The notes: generated by a model from the letters alone, not told the origin. 64,000 bases of DNA from Mycolicibacterium hodleri (GCF_006439015.1 NZ_RCZG01000013.1:84913-148912), one strand, 5' to 3'; shown: positions 42,365-52,304, counted from the stretch's first letter. Translations and numbers: made by a program.

Positions 42365-43527
42365 GCCCGTCGCCGCGCCATGATCAGGTCCGTCAATCGC
42401 TCCATGCCACGGTCGAATCCGCGGTCCGCATGCCAGGCGCTTACCGCTGACACCAGGCCGTCGTCACCCCGGCGCAGCACCGCCACCTCCTCCAGACGCC
42501 GCCCACCTGCACCGTCGCGGCCGACGTGCAACACGACACGGACAGCCGCGGCGAGCTGGCTGTGCAACGCCGAGCGCCCCAGCCCACCGACGGCAGCGAG
42601 GGCCTCGAGTCGCGCGGGCACCTCGGCCGGGCTGTTGGCATGGACCGTGCCGGCGCCACCGTCGTGGCCGGTGTTCAGTGCCCCAAGCAGATCGACGACT
42701 TCGCCGCCACGCACCTCACCGACCACGATCCGGTCGGGACGCATCCGCAAGGCTTGCCGGACCAGGTCGCGCACCGTCACCTCGCCGACGCCCTCGACGT
42801 TGGCGTATCGGGCGACCAGGTTGACCAGGTGCGGATGGACGGGAGCAAGTTCGGGGGCGTCCTCCACGCAGACGATCCGCTCGTCGGCTGCGACAGCACC
42901 CAACATCGCCGACAACAAGGTGGTCTTGCCCGCGCCCGTCCCGCCCGAGACGAGGAAGGCCAGCCGGGCCGCAATCACGTCGCCCACCACGGGAACCGCC
43001 TCCGAGGCGATCGCGCCCACACGGACGAGAGCCGCCAGATCCTGCGTGGCGGGCCGCAACACACGCAACGACAGACAGGTGCCCGCCGACGCGATCGGGG
43101 GAAGGACGGCGTGGAGTCGCACGGTGAAGCTACCCGCGCCCACACCGGCCAGCTTGCCGTCGACCCACGGCTGCGCCTCGTCCAGCCGACGCCCTGCGGC
43201 CAACGCCAGGCGCTGAGCCAACCTGCGTACCGCCGTCTCGTCATCGAAGCGGACGTCGGTACGGCGCAGGCCACTGCCGTCGTCGACCCAGACCGAATCG
43301 GGTGCTGACACCAGAACGTCCGTGGTGCCCTCGGCGCATAGCAGAGGTTCGAGGATTCCGGCACCGGTCAGCTCGGTTTGTAGCAGTCGGAGGTTGTTGA
43401 GGACCTCGATACCACCGAGCACGCCAGAGGACTCCGCGCGGATCGCCTCGGCGACCACATTCGGTCGCAGCGGGCCCGACTCCGCTGCCAACCGCTCCCT
43501 GACCCGCTCGATCAGTGACGTACTCAT
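42361..43527 (-). CDS. tadA: TadA-type secretion/pilus assembly ATPase (Rv3659c family)
   Basis: A 388-aa hexameric ATPase of the type II/IV secretion superfamily (CpaF/TadA). It shows Walker A SGGTGAGKTTLL, the Asp box-like VCVEDAPELAPVHPHLVNL, Walker B-type RPDRIVVGEVRGGEV and the His box GHDGGAGTVHANSP. The N-terminal domain binds the platform. It powers assembly of the Flp pilus encoded downstream. It overlaps tadZ and tadB by ATGA. Confidence 0.92.
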   Translation of the reverse strand: MSTSLIERVRERLAAESGPLRPNVVAEAIRAESSGVLGGIEVLNNLRLLQTELTGAGILEPLLCAEGTTDVLVSAPDSVWVDDGSGLRRTDVRFDDETAVRRLAQRLALAAGRRLDEAQPWVDGKLAGVGAGSFTVRLHAVLPPIASAGTCLSLRVLRPATQDLAALVRVGAIASEAVPVVGDVIAARLAFLVSGGTGAGKTTLLSAMLGAVAADERIVCVEDAPELAPVHPHLVNLVARYANVEGVGEVTVRDLVRQALRMRPDRIVVGEVRGGEVVDLLGALNTGHDGGAGTVHANSPAEVPARLEALAAVGGLGRSALHSQLAAAVRVVLHVGRDGAGGRRLEEVAVLRRGDDGLVSAVSAWHADRGFDRGMERLTDLIMARRRA

Positions 43528-44597
43528 GCGGCGAGCTCGTCGGTGGTGCCCGGTTGCCGATGCAGCACCTCGAGTACGCGGCGGGCACCCGACATCAAGG
43601 GCGAGCGACTTCGCGGTCTCATTCCGTCATTGTCGAGATCGGCCGCCAGGCCCGGCTGCGGCCGCATCGCTGCAAGCAGGGGAAGCCCGGTGATGCGCGC
43701 GACGTCCGTTGAGCGCAACCCGCCCGGGGCAGGACCTCTCACGACGAGGCCGACATTCGGGTTGATCTCGGCCAGCCACTGCCCGATGGATGCCGAGGCG
43801 GCGCATGACCTCGTGTCGGCGGGCACGACCAGAACGACGAGATCCGCCGCGTCGAGGGCGGTGCCGACTGCAGAGGTGGCACGACGCGGTAGATCGCAGA
43901 TGACCGTGGCGCTTCCGCGGCAGGCACCGTCGATGACCGCAGCGAGGGCGCCGGCATCTATCTCGTGACCGGTCTGACCCGACGACAACACGGCGACGCC
44001 GTGGCGGGAGGGGAGCGCCGCGGCCAGTGCTGAATGAGTGATCCGCCCGCCGCCAAGCGCGAGGTCCGGCCAGCGTAGTCCGGGATCTCGCTCACTGCCC
44101 ACGGTCAGGTCGATGCCGCCACTCCAAGGGTCGACGTCGACCAGCACTGCGCGGGGCGCCGCATGGGCGAGCGCCGTCGCGAAGACCGTGGCGCCTGCGC
44201 CGCCGCATCCTCCGATGACCGCCAACACGGCCCCACGGCGACCGGCGTCTCCGCCCGCCTCGGCTGCTTCGGACAGTTCCGAGACCAGTTCCGCGTCATC
44301 GGCGGGAAGGCGCAGGACACGTTGCGCACCAACTGAAATTGCGATCTTCCAGTGCTCGGCCATGGGTTCGACGTCTCCGATGACCAGAACGCGGTCGCGG
44401 CGAGGCAAGCCCAGTTCGGCGCACCGGCGGGCGCCGGCGACATCGAGGACGACCGCCGACGCTGCAGCCCACACCTTGCGGCTTGACGGCTCGCCGGCGT
44501 GCACCACCCGCACCCCTGCCGCTGCGGCGATGCGGTCGACTTCGGGACGCAGCGTCGGATCGACGACGAGCGAGAGGATGCCGTTGTTCGTGCCCAT
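43524..44597 (-). CDS. ssd: Septum site-determining-like protein Ssd / TadZ-CpaE family
   Basis: A 357-aa protein with a receiver-like N-terminal domain (about 1-120) and a ParA/MinD-type ATPase domain. The deviant Walker A reads GGCGGAGATVFATALA, with no Lys in the usual GKT position, and VLVDVDPWSGGIDLTVG follows. TadZ proteins place the pilus machine at the cell pole; the M. tuberculosis ortholog Rv3660c was described as septum-site determining. It is the first gene of the tad operon, with the 6C RNA lying upstream on the same strand. Confidence 0.88.
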   Translation of the reverse strand: MGTNNGILSLVVDPTLRPEVDRIAAAAGVRVVHAGEPSSRKVWAAASAVVLDVAGARRCAELGLPRRDRVLVIGDVEPMAEHWKIAISVGAQRVLRLPADDAELVSELSEAAEAGGDAGRRGAVLAVIGGCGGAGATVFATALAHAAPRAVLVDVDPWSGGIDLTVGSERDPGLRWPDLALGGGRITHSALAAALPSRHGVAVLSSGQTGHEIDAGALAAVIDGACRGSATVICDLPRRATSAVGTALDAADLVVLVVPADTRSCAASASIGQWLAEINPNVGLVVRGPAPGGLRSTDVARITGLPLLAAMRPQPGLAADLDNDGMRPRSRSPLMSGARRVLEVLHRQPGTTDELAA

Positions 44598-44754
44598 GCC
44601 ACCACTCTGGGGGCGCGGTCCGACGGCCCGCCATGCCCCACAGCTGGATTGTGGATGAAGTCGCGGCTGTGGACAACGCCGCCGAGAGACGCAGACCTCG
44701 CAAACTTATACCGAAGGTATTAGCCGTCGTAGAGGCGAATTACTGATCTTGTCG

Positions 44755-44852
44755 CAAAAAAGGGACGACCCCCGCCAGGGGGGAGGAGGCGGAGGTCGTC
44801 GTGTATCAGCCCCGGGGGGTCGGGCTGATGCACACCCGGCATAAGCCGAGTG
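44755..44852 (-). ncRNA. 6C small RNA (B11-type)
   Basis: A minus-strand RNA of about 98 nt. Downstream of a TATACT box come three hairpins: an 8-bp stem (CACTCGGC/GCCGGGTG) with loop TTAT; ATCAGCCC/GGGCTGAT with a loop containing six C; and GACGACC..GCC/GGC..GGTCGTC with a second loop containing six C, followed by CC and six T as an intrinsic terminator. Two C6 loops define the actinobacterial 6C RNA, called B11 in M. tuberculosis, located between Rv3660c and Rv3661 as here. The loops are presumed to pair with G-rich ribosome-binding sites. Confidence 0.9.
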
Positions 44853-44858
44853 ATGCTA

Positions 44859-44889
44859 AGTATACACACGCCAATGCGGCGCAGCGCAA
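44859..44889 (-). promoter_or_regulatory. Promoter of the 6C RNA
   Basis: A -10 box TATACT (44864-44859, minus strand) lies about 7 nt before the predicted RNA start near 44852. A weak -35 candidate TTGCGC (44889-44884) is 19 bp upstream. Confidence 0.7.
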
Positions 44890-45025
44890 GTCATCGGAAC
44901 CCTAATGATATTCCTCGAAATCGCATTGTGACCTGGAAAGTTACCGCGGGAGACAGGTGGCGCACCCTGCCACTTTGCGAAGTTCGGCGACTCGACCGAC
45001 ACGCCCGCCGCATATGCTGGAATCC

Positions 45026-45883
45026 GTGACCGCTTCAGGCGCCGCCTCGGCGGACGCGACCGCTCCGCGATCGACACCCGCAGTCGACCAACCAGTGCGT
45101 ACCGCCGCGTTCTTTGATCTTGACAAAACTGTCATCGCCAAGTCGAGCACGCTCGCTTTTAGCAAACCCTTCTTCGAACAGGGTCTCATCAACCGCAGAG
45201 CGGTGCTGAAGTCCACCTACGCGCAGTTCCTCTTCCTCATGTCGGGCGCCGACCACGAACAGATGGATCGCATGCGCTCATACCTCACCACCATGTGCAC
45301 GGGATGGAACGTCGAGCAGGTGAAGTCGATCGTCGACGAGACGATGCACGACATCGTCGACCCGTTGGTCTTCGCCGAGGCCGCCAATCTCATCGCCGAC
45401 CACAAGCTGTGCGGCCGCGACGTCGTCGTGGTCTCCGCATCCGGCGAGGAGATCGTCGCCCCGATCGCCCGCGCGCTGGGCGCAACCCATGCGATGGCCA
45501 CACGAATGGTCGTCGATGACGGCAAGTACACCGGCGAGGTGGCGTTCTACTGCTACGGAGAGGGCAAGGTCGAGGCGATTCAGGAACTCGCCGCCCGCGA
45601 GGGCTACGCCCTGGATCATTGTTACGCGTATTCCGACTCGATCACCGACCTGCCGATGCTCGAGTCGGTCGGGCACCCGACCGTGGTCAACCCCGACCGG
45701 GCGCTGCGCAAGGAGGCGGCGGGACGCGACTGGCCCGTGCTGACCTTCTCCAGACCGGTGTCGCTGCGCGACCGCATCAGCGCTCCGTCGAGCGCCGCCG
45801 TCGCGACGTCGGTCGCCGTCGGTGTCAGCGCACTTGCCGCCGGCGCGTTGAGCTACTCGTTGCTGCGCCGGTTCCTGTTCTGA
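45026..45883 (+). CDS. HAD-IB family phosphatase, SerB-like (Rv3661 family)
   Basis: A 285-aa haloacid-dehalogenase phosphatase. Motif I DLDKT (FFDLDKTVIAK) is near residue 38, motif II is Ser in VVVVSASGEEI, and motif III/IV are Lys in GEGKVEAIQ and the acidic YSDSITDLPML. A C-terminal hydrophobic helix (SVAVGVSALAAGALSYSLL) suggests membrane attachment. The family includes phosphoserine phosphatases, but the substrate is not proven. The GTG start lies 7 nt after TATGCT (45013-45018), a leaderless arrangement. It is flanked by 6C RNA and Ms1 RNA. Confidence 0.9.
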   Translation: MTASGAASADATAPRSTPAVDQPVRTAAFFDLDKTVIAKSSTLAFSKPFFEQGLINRRAVLKSTYAQFLFLMSGADHEQMDRMRSYLTTMCTGWNVEQVKSIVDETMHDIVDPLVFAEAANLIADHKLCGRDVVVVSASGEEIVAPIARALGATHAMATRMVVDDGKYTGEVAFYCYGEGKVEAIQELAAREGYALDHCYAYSDSITDLPMLESVGHPTVVNPDRALRKEAAGRDWPVLTFSRPVSLRDRISAPSSAAVATSVAVGVSALAAGALSYSLLRRFLF

Positions 45884-45962
45884 GGGCGCGAAGCCTTCGT
45901 CGACCAGCCGTTGCTGACACCTTCGAATAACGATCAGGCGACTCGTCGGAATTGGCCCTTGA

Positions 45963-45978
45963 TGTGACCGCGGTCACG
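45963..45978. promoter_or_regulatory. CRP-type palindrome upstream of the Ms1 RNA
   Basis: TGTGACCGCGGTCACG contains a perfect 14-bp palindrome GTGACCGCGGTCAC and fits the mycobacterial CRP consensus TGTGA-N6-TCACA except for the last base. It lies between a -35-like TTGATG (45959-45964) and a TACAAA (45982-45987), 17 bp apart, so a bound regulator would cover the promoter spacer. Confidence 0.65.
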
Positions 45979-45992
45979 GAGTACAAAGGAGT

Positions 45993-46300
45993 CACGGAAG
46001 CCGAGCGAGGCCAAGGTCGAATCAGAAGAGAAGGTTCGCCCTCCCAAGTCAGGCATCCCAGCACGGAACCTGCGAACCCACGCGGAGCATAAGCCGCGAT
46101 AATGGCAAAAGTGTTGCGGGCCTGCGCAATTGCGAATAGCGGACGCCAAGCACCGACCCCTTGGGTGGGGTCAGCAGTCGTAGCGCATTGCAAGGACGCC
46201 GAGGCCACCCACGCAACCCACCAAGCACGCTTGGTAACCGGAGTTCCGTGCTAGCGGGCGACGATCCGAATCATTCGGGACGTCGCCCGCTTCGTTTTGC
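45993..46300 (+). ncRNA. Ms1 / MTS2823-type small RNA
   Basis: The 423-bp gap between the Rv3661-like and Rv3662c-like genes has no good frame but ends in a strong plus-strand terminator. This is the position of MTS2823 (M. tuberculosis) and Ms1 (M. smegmatis), an abundant RNA of about 300 nt that binds core RNA polymerase. A start near 45993 would give about 305 nt, agreeing with the known size. The 5' end is inferred from a weak TTGATG-N17-TACAAA promoter that lacks the usual final T, so it could be off by tens of bases. A GACCCC/GGGGTC hairpin (near 46159-46175) lies inside. Confidence 0.72.
46254..46298 (+). terminator. Strong intrinsic terminator of the Ms1 RNA
   Basis: GCGGGCGACG (46254-46263) pairs perfectly with CGTCGCCCGC (46281-46290), capped by an inner CCGAA-TCA-TTCGG stem and followed by TTCGTTTT. 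This is unusually good for a mycobacterial terminator. It ends 8 bp before the stop codon of the convergent gene. Confidence 0.93.
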
Positions 46301-46306
46301 TGATCG

Positions 46307-47050
46307 TCATCGTTGCGACGCCTCGGCGATGGCGATCGCCTCCCTCGCGCCGGCCTTCAAAGCGCGACTGCTATTGACGAGCCACGCCGCGAGTCCCTCT
46401 CGTGTCCCCGCCTCGAATCCGCGTGCTGCCGCGCGATAGTCACCGGGTTTCTGCATCCAGAACTGCTCCGGAACGCCGAGACCGTGCGTGTCCAGCCCGC
46501 TGGCGATGGTGGCCAACCGAGATACCCCGCGGGCTACCACACCATCCGCGACGCCGAAGGGTTCGAGCACGAGCAGCTCGCCGTGGACCACCGCGGCCAA
46601 CACCGGCGCCGGCACGCGCGTCCCCGTCACGACGTCGGCGAGCATTTCGAGGCGGCGCCCGACACCCGGATCCGGGCGCGGCCGACCCAGTCGGTCGTCG
46701 TCGGTCAGGTCCACCGCGGCCAGGGCGTGAAGCCGGGCGATCGCCTGAAGCGGTGCCCGCTGCCAGACCCCGATCAACGACGTCGCTCCACCTTCGAGCG
46801 CCTCGGCGACGCGAAGTGCTCCTGCGAGTACCGGGTCTGGATCGGCGTCCGGAGTGAGAACCAGCGACCCGCCGTCCAACACCGACGACGCACGGGCGGC
46901 GCGCATTGCCGACTCGGCCGCCGTGGCAGGCCACCCCCGTCGGTTGGCCTTGTGCCGATGAGCCAGCGCCAGCGCCTCGCGGGCCTCTTCACCGGCCTCT
47001 GCCACGCCTGGCAATTCCGCCAGTGGGGCGAGGGGATCGGGTGCGGCCAC
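46307..47050 (-). CDS. Rv3662c family protein, degenerate Fic-like fold (function unknown)
   Basis: A 247-aa, nearly all-helical protein, sometimes annotated loosely as an oxidoreductase, with no dinucleotide-binding motif visible. Near residue 155 the run VVHGELLVLEPFGVADGVVA resembles the Fic helix-loop-helix of AMPylases (HxFx-D/E-GNGR) in length and surrounding hydrophobics, but the catalytic His and GNGR are not conserved, so an AMP-transferase activity is unlikely. The GTG start follows TAGCGT (47062-47057) by 6 nt, leaderless style. It converges on the Ms1 terminator. Confidence 0.6.
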   Translation of the reverse strand: MAAPDPLAPLAELPGVAEAGEEAREALALAHRHKANRRGWPATAAESAMRAARASSVLDGGSLVLTPDADPDPVLAGALRVAEALEGGATSLIGVWQRAPLQAIARLHALAAVDLTDDDRLGRPRPDPGVGRRLEMLADVVTGTRVPAPVLAAVVHGELLVLEPFGVADGVVARGVSRLATIASGLDTHGLGVPEQFWMQKPGDYRAAARGFEAGTREGLAAWLVNSSRALKAGAREAIAIAEASQR

Positions 47051-47188
47051 GAGGACACGCTAGTGCCTCGTCACGGTGATTCCTCGCGGGGTGCGTCGAC
47101 CGTTGGACCCGGTCATCCGCACGTTCGTCGCGCAACGGGCCCCGTCTGCAGCCATCGGTGTGAGTCAAGCCCATCGGTCGCCACTCTG

Positions 47189-47202
47189 GTGACTACGCTC
47201 AC
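47189..47202. promoter_or_regulatory. CRP-type box overlapping the acs -10
   Basis: GTGACTACGCTCAC is a GTGA-N6-TCAC site. It contains the likely -10 box TACGCT (47194-47199), which lies 7 nt before the acs ATG. Binding here would block RNA polymerase, implying repression by a CRP-family protein. Confidence 0.65.
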
Positions 47203-47206
47203 ATCC

Positions 47207-49177
47207 ATGCCCCAGATCGACACCGAGGTTCTGTCCTCCTATCCGCCCCCCGCCGCCTTCGCCGACGCTGCGAACGCCACGTCTGACCTGTATGACGAGG
47301 CAGAGAAGGACCGGCTGGCGTTCTGGGGCGCGCAGGCAGAACGGCTGTCGTGGGAGACGCCGTTCACCGACGTTCTGGACTGGTCGGACGCGCCCTTCGC
47401 CAAGTGGTTCGTCGGCGGGCGTCTCAACGTGGCCTACAACTGCGTCGACCGACACGTCGAGGCGGGCCACGGTGATCGCGTCGCCATCCACTGGGTCGGC
47501 GAACCGGTCGATGACGAGCGCACCATCACCTATGCGCAGCTGAAGGACGAGGTGTGCAAGGCCGCCAACGCCCTGACCGAGCTGGGCCTGGTCGCCGGGG
47601 ACCGCGTCGCCATCTACATGCCGATGGTGCCCGAGGCGATCGTGGCGATGCTGGCGTGCGCCCGACTCGGCGCCATGCATTCGGTGGTCTTCGCCGGCTA
47701 CTCGGCTTCGGCACTGAGGGCCCGCATCGAGGACGCCGAGGCCAAGCTGGTCATCACCACCGACGGGCAATTCCGGCGGGGTAAGGCGGTTTCGTTGAAG
47801 GAGGCGGTCGACGACGCCGTACGAGAGTCCGGCTCCGAACGAGAAAGCACCGTCGAGCACGTTCTGGTGGTCCGTCGCACCGGGATCGACGTCGAGTGGA
47901 CCGAGGGTCGCGACCTTTGGTGGCACGACATCGTCGACCCGGCATCGACCGACCACACCCCGGAGGCGTTCGACGCCGAGCACCCGCTGTTCCTGCTCTA
48001 CACGTCGGGAACGACGGGCAAGCCGAAGGGCATCCTGCACACGTCGGGCGGCTACCTGACCCAGAGCAGCTACACCCACTTCAACGTCTTCGACGTCAAA
48101 CCGGAGTCCGACGTGTACTGGTGCACCGCCGACATCGGCTGGATCACCGGACACACCTACATCGTGTACGGACCGCTGTCCAACGGCGTCACGCAGGTCG
48201 TCTACGAGGGCACACCGGCGTCGCCCGACGAACACCGCCACTTCCAGGTGATCGAGAAGTATGGCGTCACCATCTATTACACGGCGCCGACGCTGGTCCG
48301 CACCTTCATGAAGTGGGGCAGGCAGCTGCCTGCGGAACACGATCTGTCCAGTCTGCGGCTCCTCGGGTCGGTGGGTGAGCCGATCAACCCGGAGGCGTGG
48401 CGCTGGTACCGCATGGCATTCGGGTCGGATGAAACGCCGATCGTCGACACGTGGTGGCAGACCGAGACGGGGTCGGCGATGATCTCGCCGCTGCCCGGGG
48501 TGACGACGTGCAAGCCGGGTTCGGCCATGCGGCCACTGCCGGGGATCTCCGCAAAGATCGTCGACGACGACGGCAACCAGCTCGAGCCGGGCACCGACCA
48601 CGGCGAACAGGCCAACGGCTACCTGGTCCTGGACAAGCCCTGGCCGTCGATGTTGCGCGGCATCTGGGGTGACCCCGATCGCTTCAAGGAAACCTACTGG
48701 TCACGGTTCGCTGAGCAGGGCTGGTACTTCGCCGGTGACGGCGCCCGGTACGGCAAGGACGGCGAGATCTGGGTCCTCGGCCGCATCGATGACGTCATGA
48801 ACATCTCCGGGCACCGCATCTCCACGGCCGAAGTGGAATCCGCGCTCGTCGGGCACTCGGGTGTCGCCGAGGCCGCCGTCGTCGGCGCCACCGACGATCA
48901 GACCGGCCAGGCCATCTGCGCATTCGTCATCCTGAAGGCCCATCACGCGGACACCCCGCAGGAGCAGATGGTCGACGAACTGCGCAAGCAGGTGGCCACG
49001 GAGATCTCGCCGATCGCGCGGCCCCGCGAGATCCACGTCGTCCCAGAACTGCCGAAGACGCGCAGCGGCAAGATCATGCGACGCCTTCTGCGCGACGTCG
49101 CCGAGGGCCGCGAACTCGGCGACACCTCCACCCTGGTCGACCCCAGCGTGTTCGAAGCCATCCGCGCCAGCAAATAG
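47207..49177 (+). CDS. acs: Acetyl-CoA synthetase
   Basis: A 656-aa AMP-forming ligase activating acetate. The AMP-binding core YTSGTTGKPKGILHTSGGYL is near residue 265, followed by WWQTETGS and the YFAGDGARYGKDGEIWVLGR hinge. The regulatory Lys lies in PKTRSGKIMRR near residue 620, the site acetylated in other bacteria; in mycobacteria by the cAMP-responsive Pat enzyme. With a CRP-type box over its promoter, both transcription and activity may answer to cAMP. The ATG (MPQIDTEVLSSYPP) follows TACGCT by 7 nt. The dpp genes found before acs in M. tuberculosis are absent. Confidence 0.96.
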   Translation: MPQIDTEVLSSYPPPAAFADAANATSDLYDEAEKDRLAFWGAQAERLSWETPFTDVLDWSDAPFAKWFVGGRLNVAYNCVDRHVEAGHGDRVAIHWVGEPVDDERTITYAQLKDEVCKAANALTELGLVAGDRVAIYMPMVPEAIVAMLACARLGAMHSVVFAGYSASALRARIEDAEAKLVITTDGQFRRGKAVSLKEAVDDAVRESGSERESTVEHVLVVRRTGIDVEWTEGRDLWWHDIVDPASTDHTPEAFDAEHPLFLLYTSGTTGKPKGILHTSGGYLTQSSYTHFNVFDVKPESDVYWCTADIGWITGHTYIVYGPLSNGVTQVVYEGTPASPDEHRHFQVIEKYGVTIYYTAPTLVRTFMKWGRQLPAEHDLSSLRLLGSVGEPINPEAWRWYRMAFGSDETPIVDTWWQTETGSAMISPLPGVTTCKPGSAMRPLPGISAKIVDDDGNQLEPGTDHGEQANGYLVLDKPWPSMLRGIWGDPDRFKETYWSRFAEQGWYFAGDGARYGKDGEIWVLGRIDDVMNISGHRISTAEVESALVGHSGVAEAAVVGATDDQTGQAICAFVILKAHHADTPQEQMVDELRKQVATEISPIARPREIHVVPELPKTRSGKIMRRLLRDVAEGRELGDTSTLVDPSVFEAIRASK

Positions 49178-49310
49178 GCGGTCGCCCAGACTCGGCGCAG
49201 GCCGCGACGGGAGTAACGGGGACCAAAGTCCATGTCCGCGGCCCATCGGGTTGGACTATCGTGGCTGCTACGCGCGGTGTCGCCGGGCGTCGCGAGGAGC
49301 GTGATCATCC

Positions 49311-50642
49311 GTGAGGTCGTCAAGGACGCCGGGCACCGGGGCTTCGTCCATCGTTGCATCGCCTATCGCAGGTCTGGCCGTCGTTCCCTCCGCCAAGGTG
49401 CGCGCGGTGCACGAACTCTTCGTGGCTGGTGACGTGGATTCCGACTTTCTGGACTCGACTCCGTTGCGGCGGGTGGTCGCCGAGAGTTGGCAGCGCAGCC
49501 TGGCCAGGGGCGTCGACCCCGACTACGGCGGTGCGCGGTCGTCCGATCTAGCGCAGAGCGTCGCCCGCATGCGTGCGACGCACCCACTGGCCTCGGCTCT
49601 GCCGGTCATCCGCAGGCTGCTCGTCGAGGACGCAACGTCCTCCGGCGTCATGGTCGCCATCAGCGCGGCAGACGGCACCCTGCTCTGGGTCGAGGGAGAC
49701 TCCTCAGCGCTACGGAAGGCCGAGGCGATGAACTTCGTCCCCGGTGCGGACTGGAGTGAACGCGGCGCGGGCACGAACGCGCCGGGTACCGCGCTGGCCC
49801 TAGACGCCGAGGTGCAGATCAACGGCAGTGAGCACTTCTCGCGAATCGTGCAGCCGTGGAGTTGTACTGCCGTCCCGGTGCACGATCCGGCGACGGGAGC
49901 GTTGATCGGCGCGATCGACCTCACGGGTGGAGACGAGGTGTCCTCCTCGCAGACGCTGGCTCTGGTCCGCGCGACCGTCGTCGCCGTCGAGAACCATCTG
50001 GCCCTGCTGCGGTTCACCGGATCCCCCCGCACCGAGCCACGCTTCGGACCCCCTCGTCTGACGGCGCTCGGCGCCGACCGACCGAGGTGGGAGAGCACCG
50101 ACGCCCGCGGGCATCTTCAGCGCACCACCCTCACCGGCAGGCATGCAGACATCCTCGTCCTCTTGAGCCGACACCCCGAGGGCCTCAGCGCCGATCACCT
50201 CGCCATGCTGTTGGACGACAAGCACCTCGACGTCGTCACCATTCGCGCGGAGATGTCGCGGCTGCGCAAGGTCGTCGGCGCCGACCTGCTGTCGTCGCGG
50301 CCCTACCGGCTGACGGCTCCGATCTCGAGCGACCTGGCCGACGTGTTCGACGCTCTTTCCTCAGGAGACGTGCCTGCTGCCCTCGATGGGTACACCGGCC
50401 CGCTGCTCGGTCAGTCGGTGTCCCCCTCGATCGGCCGGCTCCGCACCGAACTGAGCACCAGCCTGCGCGGCGCGGTGCTCGCGACCGGAAGGCTCGCGCT
50501 GCTCAGGCGCTGGCTCCAGATGCCCGAAGGCCGTGATGATCGAGACGGCTGGGCCCTGTTGCACGACAGCGCACGCGCCAAGCCCGTCGTGCGGGCTCAG
50601 GCCCGGGGGCACCTCGCCGGCCTCGACTACGAACTGGGCTAG
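49311..50642 (+). CDS. GAF-domain transcriptional regulator (AcoR-like sensor without AAA+ domain)
   Basis: A regulator of about 443 aa. The N-terminal VVAESWQRSLARGVDPDYGG matches the start of AcoR/DhaR-type regulators, and a GAF sensor domain spans about residues 85-225 (GAGTNAPGTALALDAEVQI, then IVQPWSCTAVPVHD). The sigma-54 ATPase domain is missing. Instead, the C-terminal part (RTTLTGRHADILVLLSRHPE, then VTIRAEMSRLRKVVG) looks like a winged-helix DNA-binding domain. The start could be GTG at 49311 or further in. It precedes the aldehyde dehydrogenase gene and probably controls it through the TGCAAC repeats. Confidence 0.82.
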   Translation: MRSSRTPGTGASSIVASPIAGLAVVPSAKVRAVHELFVAGDVDSDFLDSTPLRRVVAESWQRSLARGVDPDYGGARSSDLAQSVARMRATHPLASALPVIRRLLVEDATSSGVMVAISAADGTLLWVEGDSSALRKAEAMNFVPGADWSERGAGTNAPGTALALDAEVQINGSEHFSRIVQPWSCTAVPVHDPATGALIGAIDLTGGDEVSSSQTLALVRATVVAVENHLALLRFTGSPRTEPRFGPPRLTALGADRPRWESTDARGHLQRTTLTGRHADILVLLSRHPEGLSADHLAMLLDDKHLDVVTIRAEMSRLRKVVGADLLSSRPYRLTAPISSDLADVFDALSSGDVPAALDGYTGPLLGQSVSPSIGRLRTELSTSLRGAVLATGRLALLRRWLQMPEGRDDRDGWALLHDSARAKPVVRAQARGHLAGLDYELG

Positions 50643-50655
50643 CCGCGTTTCGTGC

Positions 50656-50684
50656 GTTGCACCGGGATGCAACGGTGATGCAAC
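50656..50684. promoter_or_regulatory. TGCAAC operator-like repeats before the aldehyde dehydrogenase gene
   Basis: GTTGCA (50656-50661) faces ATGCAAC (50667-50673) as an inverted repeat, and a second ATGCAAC lies at 50678-50684, 11 bp on. The same half-site occurs twice, 10 bp apart, upstream of the flavin monooxygenase gene at 54806-54825. Helical-phase tandem spacing suggests cooperative binding of one regulator. Confidence 0.6.
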
Positions 50685-50764
50685 CCCCCGAGGCCTACCG
50701 TTAGTGATGAGCGACACACTTCGATTTGAGGAGTGGATGTCGACCAGATGAAGAAGAGGAGCCC

Positions 50765-52288
<1,524 letters not shown>

Positions 52289-52304
52289 CGGCTCGTCCCC
52301 GCGC

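Noticed and set aside
44700..45000. Placing Ms1/MTS2823 in the gap before the SerB-like gene
   Set aside because: The structured RNA there reads on the minus strand, is about 98 nt and has two C6 loops, so it is 6C RNA; the gap after the SerB-like gene fits Ms1 in size and terminator.
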